Below are positions 1-5,510 of a DNA stretch of 5,510 nucleotides, one piece after another; the first letter of the stretch is position 1, and each line of letters starts with the position of its first letter. This stretch comes from an uncultured Bacteroidia bacterium (GTDB lineage Bacteria; Bacteroidota; Bacteroidia; Bacteroidales; UBA932): the NCBI GenBank assembly GCA_902795785.1, contig CADBMK010000132.1, positions 1 to 5,510 of the forward strand, read 5' to 3'. A program made the translations under genes and the position numbers. Under the pieces are notes generated by a model. The model made no database searches, was not told the DNA's origin, and saw only the letters and a program-made list of their open reading frames with translations.

Positions 1-33
1 AAGGTGTATCTCTGGGTGGAAAACCAGCCGCAT
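1..33 (-). CDS. Possible start of a leftward gene downstream of recO (partial)
   Basis: Immediately after recO the minus strand offers two start codons. One at 37-35 overlaps the recO stop as ATGA; the other, at 33-31, directly follows the stop. Both frames stay open to the window edge, reading MNAAGFPPRDTP or MRLVFHPEIHL. Such tight spacing is typical of a following gene in the same operon, so a third leftward gene after rdgB and recO is plausible. Eleven or twelve residues are too few to name a family. The stretch could also be untranslated sequence downstream of recO. Confidence 0.3.
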   Translation of the reverse strand, partial: MRLVFHPEIHL

Positions 34-684
34 TCATGCGAATAGTTCCCTGAGGACTTTCAGGGATTTGATATTGACCGGGGTCTCCGTATGGTACTCG
101 ATGTACCTGAGGAAGATCTCGGCTATTTCGTTCCTGATCTCCCCTGTCATTGGAATGAGCATGGCCTCGCTGAAGGACGTCTGCAGGAGGGCCTCCACCA
201 GTTCCATCCTGTCTCCGGCAAATGGGGATATGCCGTCGAAGTCCGGGCTGAAGCCCAGGGCGGACGCCAGGTCTGCAAGGAATCTAAGGTGGAAGTTTGC
301 AAAATCGCTTTGCAGGGCATCCAGGGCCAGGATCTGTCCTACGGTCCATTCATAGAGGCCTTCTTCCTGAGCGCCATCCTTGATAATCCTATAAAGGACT
401 TCGCTCAGGAACATAGTCATAGCGTTCTTGCGGATATCGTTCCTGATGCCCGCAAGAGGGTATCTGCCCGTGAATTTCCTTGCTGAGAATAGGTTTGATT
501 TGGGATTCTCGGTCACTTCGGCCTCGAGAATGTTGAGGGGCTGGAAGTGGGCCATGGATTTGCCTTTGCCTACTCTGACCATGAAACTGCGCCGTCCCAT
601 CTGCCTTGTGAGCGTATGAAGGACGATTGCACTCTCCCCGTACTTGGTGTAACTGAGAACTATCATTTCACAGCCGAAGGTCAT
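34..684 (-). CDS. recO: DNA repair protein RecO
   Basis: This 216-residue protein resembles Bacteroidota RecO, which helps RecR load RecA on SSB-coated single-stranded DNA and anneals strands in the RecFOR recombinational repair pathway in the cytoplasm. The N-terminal part (about residues 1-80) has the expected OB-fold pattern, including GRRSFMVRVGKGK at 30-42 and FQPLNILEAEV at 47-57. The helical part contains a FLSEVLYR segment near 92-99 and DFANFHLRFL at 127-136, and the end KSLKVLRELFA is also typical. The only cysteine is C5, so the zinc-binding cysteines of many RecO proteins are missing, as is common in this phylum. The ATG at 684 is preferred over the internal ATG at 666 because the six extra residues align with the usual N-terminus. 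It starts 9 nt after the rdgB stop, so the two are probably co-transcribed. The identification rests on pattern recognition of a weakly conserved family. Confidence 0.88.
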   Translation of the reverse strand: MTFGCEMIVLSYTKYGESAIVLHTLTRQMGRRSFMVRVGKGKSMAHFQPLNILEAEVTENPKSNLFSARKFTGRYPLAGIRNDIRKNAMTMFLSEVLYRIIKDGAQEEGLYEWTVGQILALDALQSDFANFHLRFLADLASALGFSPDFDGISPFAGDRMELVEALLQTSFSEAMLIPMTGEIRNEIAEIFLRYIEYHTETPVNIKSLKVLRELFA

Positions 685-693
685 AGCCGCGGA

Positions 694-1290
694 TTATTTT
701 CTGTTTTTCAGGAATTCTGCCATTGCACGGAGTGCCTTGCCTCTGTGTGAAATGGCGTTTTTCTGCTCTTCGGTAATCTCCGCCACGGTCCTGTCAGGGT
801 ACTCGTCCGCTATGAAGACGGGATCGTAACCGAAGCCTCCGCATCCTGCCTTGGACATTGCAATCTTTCCCTTCATCTCACCCTCGAAGAAATAAGTCTC
901 TCCGTCCAGGATGAGGGTTACGACGCTGACGAAGCGGGCGCTTCTGTCGCATCCCGGCTTCTTTGCCAGTTCACTGAGAAGTTTGTCCATATTTGCCTGG
1001 AAATCATGGCCTTCGCCTCCGGCGTATCTTGCCGTATAGACTCCCGGGGCGCCGTCAAGGGCGTCAACCTCCAGTCCGGTGTCGTCGGCAAAGCAGTTCT
1101 TGCCTGTCCTGACGTAGAGATAATCCGCTTTCTGGAGTGAGTTTTCTTTGAGGGTGGATCCTGTTTCGGGGATGTCTTCGGTTATTCCGAGGTCTTTAGG
1201 TGATACGAGGCTGTAGTTATGGCCGAGAATTTCACCGGCCTCCCTTAATTTTCCTTTATTTCCTGTTGCAAATATTATTTGTATTGCCAT
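694..1290 (-). CDS. rdgB: RdgB/HAM1-type dITP/XTP pyrophosphatase
   Basis: This 198-residue protein belongs to the Ham1/RdgB (ITPase) family. These enzymes hydrolyse dITP, ITP and XTP to the monophosphate and pyrophosphate, keeping deaminated purines out of DNA and RNA. Family motifs appear in order: FATGNKGK at 7-14 (phosphate-binding TGNxxK), STLKENSLQKA at 45-55, FADDTGLEVDAL at 67-78 with the acidic metal/catalytic pair D69-D70, GVYTARYAG at 83-91, GGFGYDPVF at 151-159 (base pocket), and ISHRGKAL at 180-187. The length matches the usual size of about 190-200 residues. The ATG at 1290 is chosen because MAIQIIFATGN places the first motif correctly. The frame stays open to about 1755, but that part lies antisense to the protease gene and has no family similarity. 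It is the first gene of a leftward unit with recO and faces the protease gene across a 45-bp gap. Confidence 0.96.
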   Translation of the reverse strand: MAIQIIFATGNKGKLREAGEILGHNYSLVSPKDLGITEDIPETGSTLKENSLQKADYLYVRTGKNCFADDTGLEVDALDGAPGVYTARYAGGEGHDFQANMDKLLSELAKKPGCDRSARFVSVVTLILDGETYFFEGEMKGKIAMSKAGCGGFGYDPVFIADEYPDRTVAEITEEQKNAISHRGKALRAMAEFLKNRK

Positions 1291-1310
1291 GGCACGATAT
1301 TTTCTGCCGT

Positions 1311-1318
1311 CAAATTTA
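1311..1318 (-). promoter_or_regulatory. Candidate -7 promoter element for rdgB-recO
   Basis: Read on the minus strand this is TAAATTTG, an exact fit to the Bacteroidota -7 consensus TAnnTTTG. It lies 20 nt upstream of the rdgB ATG, so the transcript would have a leader of roughly 12-17 nt. No convincing TTTG-type -33 element is seen at the expected spacing; only a T-run at 1339-1343 lies in about the right place. The octamer is one arm of a 17-bp palindrome shared with the opposing promoter. Confidence 0.5.
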
Positions 1319-1319
1319 C

Positions 1320-1327
1320 TAAATTTG
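1320..1327 (+). promoter_or_regulatory. Candidate -7 promoter element for the S41 protease gene
   Basis: TAAATTTG followed by C matches the extended Bacteroidota -7 form TAnnTTTGC. Transcription would begin near 1332-1336, practically at the protease ATG at 1336, so the mRNA would be leaderless or nearly so. An alternative is that the true promoter lies further upstream inside rdgB. No clear -33 TTTG is visible. The arm mirrors the minus-strand element at 1311-1318 across a single central base. Confidence 0.5.
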
Positions 1328-1335
1328 CTATCAGA

Positions 1336-2961
1336 ATGAAAAAGCATATTGTAACAATAGCCCTTGCACTCGTGCTGGGCATTTCTCTTGGAGCTCAGGA
1401 AAAAGCCCCTGCAAAGGGATTCACCATAGGCAAGTGGATGGAAATCCAGAATGCCGTCCGTCTGGACCTCAATAAGTATTATGTGGACACCCTCCCGCTT
1501 GCGCGTATGGAGAGGGCCTCGCTGGATGCCCTTCTGAACAGCCTTGACCCTTATACGGTTTATGTTCCGGAGGAGGAGCAGGAGGACTTCAACCTGATTA
1601 TTGGAAAGACTTACGGCGGTATCGGCGCCGTTATCTATAAGCCTGAGAAGGATGGCAACGTGATTATCAACGAGCCTTACGCGGATTCTCCAGCGGCCCG
1701 TGCCGGACTCCGCTGCGGCGATGAAATCATCACCATCGACGGAGAGTCCACCCACGGACTTACCAGCCAGCAGGCCAGCGACAAGATGAGGGGAAAGCCG
1801 GGCACTTCCGTTGCCTTCAGGCTCAAGAAGGTTTATTCAGGCAAGGAGGTGGACGTTACCATCGTCCGCGAGAGAATCCATTTCCCTGACGTGGAGTATG
1901 CCGGAATGCTTAACGATACCACCGGATATATCTGCCAGAGCGGTTTCACCGAGGGCGTTTCGGGTGCAGTCAGGGAGAGCGTACTGAAACTTAAGGAGCA
2001 GGGAATGAAGAAACTTGTCCTGGATCTTCGCGGAAACGGCGGCGGTCTTGTGGACGAGGCCGTTAAGATTATCTCCCTGTTTGTGCCAAAGGGAACAATG
2101 GTGCTTTCTTCAAAGGGCAACACACCTGATTCAGAGGAGAAGTTCTTTACCACCATCGATCCTATAGACCTGAAGATTCCTATCGTTGTGCTTGTGGATT
2201 CCGGATCTGCTTCCGCATCAGAAATCGTAGCCGGAGGCCTCCAGGACCTGGACCGCGCCACCGTAATGGGACGCCGCTCATTTGGAAAGGGCCTTGTTCA
2301 GAGAATTCTGCCTCTGCCTTACGGCGGAGAGCTCAAAGTTACCATCGCCAAGTATTATACGCCTTCAGGACGATGCGTCCAGGCTATCGACTATGCCAAC
2401 CGTAATGAAGACGGCAGCGTAGGCCATATCCCTGATTCGCTCACCCACGAGTTCAAGACCGCCCACGGCAGGATTGTGCGTGACGGCGGTGGAATTACTC
2501 CGGATGTCCTTCTGTCAGAGAAGGAATATGGACGTCTGGTTTACTCAGTGGTGCTCAACGGTATTACGGACCAGTATGCGCTGGACTATGTGCGCCGTCA
2601 CGAGAATGTGCCGGCCTTCGAGGATTTCCACTTCACCGATGAGGATTACAAGGACTTCGTGGCCTTCGCAAAGGATAAGAAGTTCGACTACCGTTCAGAC
2701 GCCAGGGCTACCTTCGACCACATGAAGAAGCAGCTGGAAAAGGACGGTTTCGCAGATCGTATGAAGGATCAGCTCGATGCCATGGAAAAGGCGTTGGAGA
2801 TGGATAAGGAGACCTTCCTGAATATCGAAAAGGATGAACTCATCCCGTTCATCGAGCAGGAGATCGCCGTGCGCTACTGGTTCCAGGAAGCCGGAGTCAA
2901 GATCAGGCTTCGCTATGATGACCAGCTCAGAGAGGCTTTAAGCAAGCCTCTCGCTATTTGA
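1336..2961 (+). CDS. Secreted S41 C-terminal processing protease with PDZ domain
   Basis: This 541-residue protein is a CtpA/Prc-type serine protease, a family that trims or degrades envelope proteins from their C-termini. The N-terminus MKKHIVTIALALVLGISLGA looks like a type I signal peptide with cleavage after A20, so the enzyme should act in the periplasm. A PDZ domain spans about 92-180 (YGGIGAVI at 93-100; SPAARAGLRCGDEIITIDG at 118-136). The S41 core follows, with LDLRGNGGG at 229-237. The catalytic dyad is S293 in GSASASE and K318 in FGKGLVQ, spaced 25 residues apart as in known CtpA enzymes, and Q322 fits the supporting glutamine. A charged, mostly helical C-terminal extension of about 150 residues (390-541) follows, of unknown role here. 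The start at 1336 is chosen because it opens the signal peptide; extending to the TTG at 1279 would bury it. The final 8 nt overlap the 3' end of the converging kinase gene. The physiological substrate cannot be told from sequence. Confidence 0.95.
   Translation: MKKHIVTIALALVLGISLGAQEKAPAKGFTIGKWMEIQNAVRLDLNKYYVDTLPLARMERASLDALLNSLDPYTVYVPEEEQEDFNLIIGKTYGGIGAVIYKPEKDGNVIINEPYADSPAARAGLRCGDEIITIDGESTHGLTSQQASDKMRGKPGTSVAFRLKKVYSGKEVDVTIVRERIHFPDVEYAGMLNDTTGYICQSGFTEGVSGAVRESVLKLKEQGMKKLVLDLRGNGGGLVDEAVKIISLFVPKGTMVLSSKGNTPDSEEKFFTTIDPIDLKIPIVVLVDSGSASASEIVAGGLQDLDRATVMGRRSFGKGLVQRILPLPYGGELKVTIAKYYTPSGRCVQAIDYANRNEDGSVGHIPDSLTHEFKTAHGRIVRDGGGITPDVLLSEKEYGRLVYSVVLNGITDQYALDYVRRHENVPAFEDFHFTDEDYKDFVAFAKDKKFDYRSDARATFDHMKKQLEKDGFADRMKDQLDAMEKALEMDKETFLNIEKDELIPFIEQEIAVRYWFQEAGVKIRLRYDDQLREALSKPLAI
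2930..2952 (-). terminator. Hairpin just past the kinase operon; terminator-like
   Basis: A perfect 9-bp stem (GAGAGGCTT paired with AAGCCTCTC) encloses a 5-nt loop. On the minus strand it begins 1 nt after the stop codon of the second kinase gene, where a terminator or 3'-end-protecting structure would be expected. No strong U-tract follows on that strand. On the plus strand the same bases are the last codons of the protease gene before its TGA, followed only by a short T-run (ATTTG), so it would be at best a weak bidirectional terminator. The hairpin itself is plainly visible; its function is inferred. Confidence 0.5.
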
Positions 2962-3577
2962 TCGTAGGGAAGAGGCCGAACATCTCGGCGTCAATCCTGT
3001 TGGTGATTTCCTGGAAATCTTCAGGGCGGTTCTCGAATTTGATGTTGTCCACGTCAATGATAAGAAGCTTGCCCTTGTAATCTTTCACCCAATCCTCATA
3101 TCTCTGGTTGAGGCCGGTCAGGTAATCTATACGGATTGACTTCTCGTACTCGCGTCCGCGTTTCTGAATCTGTGAAACGAGGTTCGGAATGCTTGAACGG
3201 AGGTAGATCATAAGGTCCGGTGCCTTTACAAGGGACATCATAAGGTCAAAGAGATCCGAGTAGTTCTCGTAATCACGCGTACTCATAAGTCCCATTCCGT
3301 GGAGGTTAGGCGCAAATATCCTTGCGTCCTCGTAGATTGTGCGGTCCTGGATGATCACTTCCTTGCTCTTGGAAATCTCTACGACATCCTTGAAACGCTT
3401 GTTGAGGAAGTAGATCTGAAGATTGAATGACCATCTCTCCATATCCTCATAGAAATCAGAGAGATATGGGTTGAAATCTACCGATTCAAATTTCGGAGTC
3501 CATCCGTAGTGCTTTGCGAGCATCTTGGTCAGCGTGGTTTTGCCACTTCCGATATTTCCTGCGATTGCGATATGCAT
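2954..3577 (-). CDS. Deoxynucleoside kinase, downstream tandem copy (Q54/D84 type)
   Basis: This 207-residue protein belongs to the dCK/dGK-type deoxynucleoside kinase family, which transfers a phosphate to the 5'-OH of salvaged deoxynucleosides. Visible motifs are the P-loop GNIGSGKTT at 7-15, catalytic E31, RWSF at 48-51, QDRTIYED at 77-84 (the DRT version of the ERS motif), and the LID arginine segment RGREYEK at 140-146. By motif alignment with human dCK, Q54 corresponds to Q97 and D84 to D133, both base-contacting residues, and R61 to R104. That pattern resembles dCK/dGK enzymes and suggests purine deoxynucleosides or deoxycytidine as substrate. It lies 18 nt downstream of a paralogue about 64% identical over the first 160 residues (hand count) and is very likely co-transcribed with it. 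Paired bacterial kinases of this family can form heterodimers, as in Lactobacillus dAK/dGK; whether these do is unknown. Its stop overlaps the protease gene tail to tail. Confidence 0.93.
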   Translation of the reverse strand: MHIAIAGNIGSGKTTLTKMLAKHYGWTPKFESVDFNPYLSDFYEDMERWSFNLQIYFLNKRFKDVVEISKSKEVIIQDRTIYEDARIFAPNLHGMGLMSTRDYENYSDLFDLMMSLVKAPDLMIYLRSSIPNLVSQIQKRGREYEKSIRIDYLTGLNQRYEDWVKDYKGKLLIIDVDNIKFENRPEDFQEITNRIDAEMFGLFPTIK

Positions 3578-3595
3578 GGTATAGTGAATTATTAG

Positions 3596-4219
3596 TTATC
3601 TATCTTGAAAAAGACCGAAAAGTTCAGCGTCTATCTTGTCCGTGACTTTTGCAAAGTCTTCGGGTCTGTGGAGGAAATCAAGCTCGTCCCCTTCGATTGT
3701 CAGAACCTTGCCCGGATATCTGTTGTAAATGAAATCTTCGTATCTCTCGTTAAGGCCCTGGAGGTAGTCGATGCTTATTCCTTTCTCGTATTCCCTTCCA
3801 CGTCCCAGAATCTGGGAAAACAGGTGGGGAACTGAGCATCTGATGTAGATGAGAAGGTCCGGAGGACTTACCAGGGACATCATCATGCTGAACAGTTCCA
3901 TATAGGTATCGAAGTCCCTGTCGGAGAGGTTGCCCATGGCTTTGTTGTTGGCCACGAAGATGTAAACTCCCTCGTAGATGGTACGGTCCTGAATGATTAC
4001 ATCCTTGCTTTTCTTGATGTCCAGGATGTCCCTGAATCTTTCCTTGAGGAAATAGACTTCAAGGTCGAAGGACCAGCGGGGAATATCTTTGTAATAATCC
4101 TCGAGATATGGATTGTAGGTGACGGATTCGTACTTAGGAGTCCATCCGTAATGTTTGGACAGAAGCTCCGTCAGGGTGGATTTCCCGGCACCGATATTTC
4201 CTGCTATACCTATATGCAT
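3596..4219 (-). CDS. Deoxynucleoside kinase, upstream tandem copy (E54/G84 type)
   Basis: This is the first gene of the kinase pair, also 207 residues. It has the same framework as its neighbour: P-loop GNIGAGKST at 7-15, E31, RWSF at 48-51, QDRTIYEG at 77-84 and LID RGREYEK at 140-146. It aligns without gaps through residue 160 and carries one extra residue near 165-169. All catalytic motifs are intact, so it should be an active kinase. Two positions expected to touch the base differ from the partner: E54 instead of Q54 and G84 instead of D84. Pyrimidine-preferring animal enzymes (TK2, insect dNK) have a small residue, alanine, at the position of G84. Substrate preference therefore probably differs between the copies, but the actual nucleoside cannot be assigned. 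The ATG at 4219 is chosen because MHIGIAGNIG begins directly at the first beta strand, as in the paralogue. Confidence 0.93.
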   Translation of the reverse strand: MHIGIAGNIGAGKSTLTELLSKHYGWTPKYESVTYNPYLEDYYKDIPRWSFDLEVYFLKERFRDILDIKKSKDVIIQDRTIYEGVYIFVANNKAMGNLSDRDFDTYMELFSMMMSLVSPPDLLIYIRCSVPHLFSQILGRGREYEKGISIDYLQGLNERYEDFIYNRYPGKVLTIEGDELDFLHRPEDFAKVTDKIDAELFGLFQDR

Positions 4220-4241
4220 TGCCTATGTAAGAGAAATTTAC

Positions 4242-4249
4242 CAAAGTTA
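4242..4249 (-). promoter_or_regulatory. Candidate -7 promoter element for the kinase pair
   Basis: On the minus strand this reads TAACTTTG, matching TAnnTTTG. It lies 22 nt upstream of the first kinase ATG, so the leader would be about 15-19 nt. A TTTTGG run at 4280-4275 is the nearest -33-like sequence, but its 26-nt spacing is wider than the usual 19-21 nt. The 18-nt gap before the second kinase gene shows no promoter, which fits a single two-gene transcript. Confidence 0.5.
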
Positions 4250-4262
4250 AGACTTCTTTTTG

Positions 4263-4270
4263 TATTTTTG
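4263..4270 (+). promoter_or_regulatory. Candidate -7 promoter element for the MBL hydrolase-uvrA unit
   Basis: TATTTTTG followed by C matches the extended form TAnnTTTGC. It lies 22 nt upstream of the hydrolase ATG at 4293, giving a leader of roughly 15-18 nt. There is no clear TTTG at -33; the nearest candidate, TTTA at 4237-4240, is weak and overlaps the region of the opposing promoter. Confidence 0.55.
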
Positions 4271-4292
4271 CAGTCCAAAACAGACACTTGCA

Positions 4293-5006
4293 ATGCTGCA
4301 TATAAAAAACTTTGTATTCAATTCATTCAGAGAACACTGCTACCTCGTGTGGGACGATACCCTCGAGGGCGTGATAATAGATCCGGGCGCCTGCTCGGAC
4401 TATGAGAAAGACACTCTGTATGATGAGGTTGCATCGGACAAGATAAAAATCAAATACGTTCTTCTGACCCACGCGCATTTCGACCATATCTATGCCGTGA
4501 AGGCCTGCGCTGACAAGTATGGCGCCGAGGTCCTTATGAATCCGGCGGAATGGGACCTTATCAAGGAACTTGTTCCTATGTCGGACCGCTTCGGCATGCC
4601 ATGTCCTGACACGTCGTTCAAGACGGGGGACCTGCATGACGGGGACATCGTAAGTTTCGGCCAGACAAGCTTCAAGGTAATCTCCACGCCTGGACACTCT
4701 CCGGGAGGAGTCTGCTTCTACGACGAGGCTGACAAAGTCATCTTCACGGGCGATACCCTCTTTGCCGGAACCATCGGACGTACGGACGTCCCGCTTGGAA
4801 ACTATGATGACCTTATCAAGGGCATCATGGAGAAGCTTATGATCCTTCCGGGTGACGTGGACATAATTCCCGGGCACGGATACGGCTCCAACATTGCGGA
4901 AGAAAGGACGTCAAACCCTTTCCTCCAGCCTTTCAACGAGCCTGAGGAGAACGAAAAACCTGCTGAGGACAGCGTCAATCCGATTGAAATTCACCCTTTG
5001 GGATAA
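4293..5006 (+). CDS. MBL-fold metallo-hydrolase (glyoxalase II-like)
   Basis: This 237-residue protein has the complete metal-ligand set of the metallo-beta-lactamase fold in the glyoxalase II/YcbL-like branch: THAHFDH at 59-65 (H60, H62, D64, H65), H135 in TPGHSPGG, D154 in FTGDTLF, and H195 in PGHGYGS. A dinuclear metal site is expected. GRTDVP at 162-167 and the ERTSNPFL segment at 204-211 are also typical of this group. Likely activities are hydrolysis of a glutathione-like or other thioester, but sequence alone does not fix the substrate, and many members remain uncharacterised. Most relatives end soon after NPFL; here a Glu/Pro-rich tail of about 25 residues follows. No signal peptide is visible, so it should be cytoplasmic. 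The ATG at 4293 is preferred over the TTG at 4260, which would run the coding region through the putative promoter. The stop codon directly abuts the uvrA start. Confidence 0.93.
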   Translation: MLHIKNFVFNSFREHCYLVWDDTLEGVIIDPGACSDYEKDTLYDEVASDKIKIKYVLLTHAHFDHIYAVKACADKYGAEVLMNPAEWDLIKELVPMSDRFGMPCPDTSFKTGDLHDGDIVSFGQTSFKVISTPGHSPGGVCFYDEADKVIFTGDTLFAGTIGRTDVPLGNYDDLIKGIMEKLMILPGDVDIIPGHGYGSNIAEERTSNPFLQPFNEPEENEKPAEDSVNPIEIHPLG

Positions 5007-5510
5007 ATGAGTATTATGGCCGGAAAGGATGAGTATATAGAGATACGTGGCGCCAGGGCCCACAACCTCAGGAATATCGATGTGGATATTCCCAGGAACA
5101 AACTCGTCGTGGTTACCGGTCTGAGCGGCAGCGGAAAGTCCTCCCTTGCCTTCGATACCATATATGCCGAGGGACAGCGCCGTTACATAGACACCCTCTC
5201 CGCCTATGCCAAGCATTTCATGGGCGTACTGGAGAAACCTGAGGTCGAGAGTATCAGCGGTCTGAGCCCGATCATCGCCATAGAGCAGAAGACTACGGGC
5301 AACAATCCACGTTCTACAGTAGGTACAATCACGGAGATATATGATTTCCTGAGGCTTTTCTATGCCAGGGCTTCGCGCGCGTTCTCCCCGGTTACCGGCA
5401 AGGAGATGATAAGGTACACCAACGACCAGATAGTTGACCTTATCCTTAAGAATTACGACGGGAAGAAATGCATCCTGCTTGCACCCCTTGTAAGGGGCAG
5501 GAAGGGCCAT
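5007..5510 (+). CDS. uvrA: UvrABC system protein A, N-terminal part (partial)
   Basis: The first 168 residues of UvrA are present; the gene continues past the window end. UvrA is the ATP-dependent damage sensor that loads UvrB in nucleotide excision repair. Visible features are the N-terminal IRGARAHNLRNIDVDIPR at 13-30, Walker A GLSGSGKSS at 38-46, FDTIYAEGQRRYIDTLSAYA at 49-68, the stretch from GLSP at 85-88 through EQK at 93-95 that begins the UvrB-binding region, and NPRSTVGTITEIYDFLRL at 100-117. Where many UvrA proteins have a CPxH or CPxC sequence after the LFYAR segment, this one reads FSPVTGKEM (126-134) with no cysteine, which I recall as common in Bacteroidota. The ATG at 5007 abuts the hydrolase TAA; a second in-frame ATG at 5016 is an alternative, because residues 1-8 are not conserved. 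Translational coupling with the hydrolase is likely. Confidence 0.96.
   Translation, partial: MSIMAGKDEYIEIRGARAHNLRNIDVDIPRNKLVVVTGLSGSGKSSLAFDTIYAEGQRRYIDTLSAYAKHFMGVLEKPEVESISGLSPIIAIEQKTTGNNPRSTVGTITEIYDFLRLFYARASRAFSPVTGKEMIRYTNDQIVDLILKNYDGKKCILLAPLVRGRKGH

Noticed and set aside
1279..1335. Upstream extension of the protease frame from a TTG
   Set aside because: It would overlap the rdgB start and the candidate promoter, and would place 19 residues before a clear signal peptide.
1291..1755. Minus-strand extension of the rdgB frame by about 155 codons
   Set aside because: It lies antisense to the protease gene and has no recognisable family pattern, while the RdgB fold starts exactly at the ATG at 1290.
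1833..2261. 142-codon minus-strand frame within the protease gene
   Set aside because: It is a Ser/Arg/Pro-rich shadow opposite the conserved S41 core.
2954..4219. Kinase pair as a recent duplication or assembly artefact
   Set aside because: The copies differ at over a third of residues and throughout the DNA, so the duplication is old and both are maintained.
4260..4292. TTG start extending the MBL hydrolase by 11 residues
   Set aside because: The extension covers the TATTTTTGC element and adds no conserved sequence; the fold begins at the ATG at 4293.
4323..4877. 184-codon open frame antisense to the MBL hydrolase
   Set aside because: The plus-strand product has all metal-binding motifs, and the antisense frame has none of any known family.
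4911..5510. 199-codon open frame antisense to uvrA and the hydrolase 3' end
   Set aside because: UvrA is unmistakable on the plus strand; the antisense translation shows no family motif and is a shadow of its codon pattern.

Overview
The window reads as ordinary chromosome of a member of the Bacteroidota, probably Bacteroidales. Three things point there. The RecO is short and lacks the zinc-binding cysteines. There is an adjacent pair of deoxynucleoside kinase genes beside an S41 protease. Both intergenic gaps where genes diverge carry octamers fitting the Bacteroidota -7 promoter element TAnnTTTG, while strong Shine-Dalgarno sequences are absent. Coding density is very high and no RNA genes, mobile elements or CRISPR repeats are visible.

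Layout, left to right. (1) Positions 1-1290 are a leftward block: rdgB/HAM1-type nucleotide pyrophosphatase (694-1290), then recO (34-684), then probably the first codons of another gene at the window edge. (2) A 45-bp gap (1291-1335) holds a 17-bp perfect palindrome that supplies a -7-like element to each strand. (3) A secreted PDZ/S41 C-terminal processing protease runs rightward (1336-2961). (4) Two tandem deoxynucleoside kinase paralogues run leftward (4219-3596, then 3577-2954). The second meets the protease gene tail to tail with an 8-nt overlap, and a 9-bp-stem hairpin lies just past its stop codon. (5) A 73-bp gap (4220-4292) has a -7-like element on each strand. (6) A rightward pair follows: an MBL-fold hydrolase (4293-5006) whose stop codon abuts the start of uvrA (5007 to the window end, partial).

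By function, four of the genes concern DNA precursors or repair: kinases that salvage deoxynucleosides, a pyrophosphatase that removes deaminated purine nucleotides, RecO for recombinational repair, and UvrA for excision repair. They sit in separate transcription units, so a shared theme is suggestive only. No undescribed multi-gene system is evident. The most interesting points are the divergence of the two kinases at base-recognition positions and the symmetric divergent promoter at 1311-1327.
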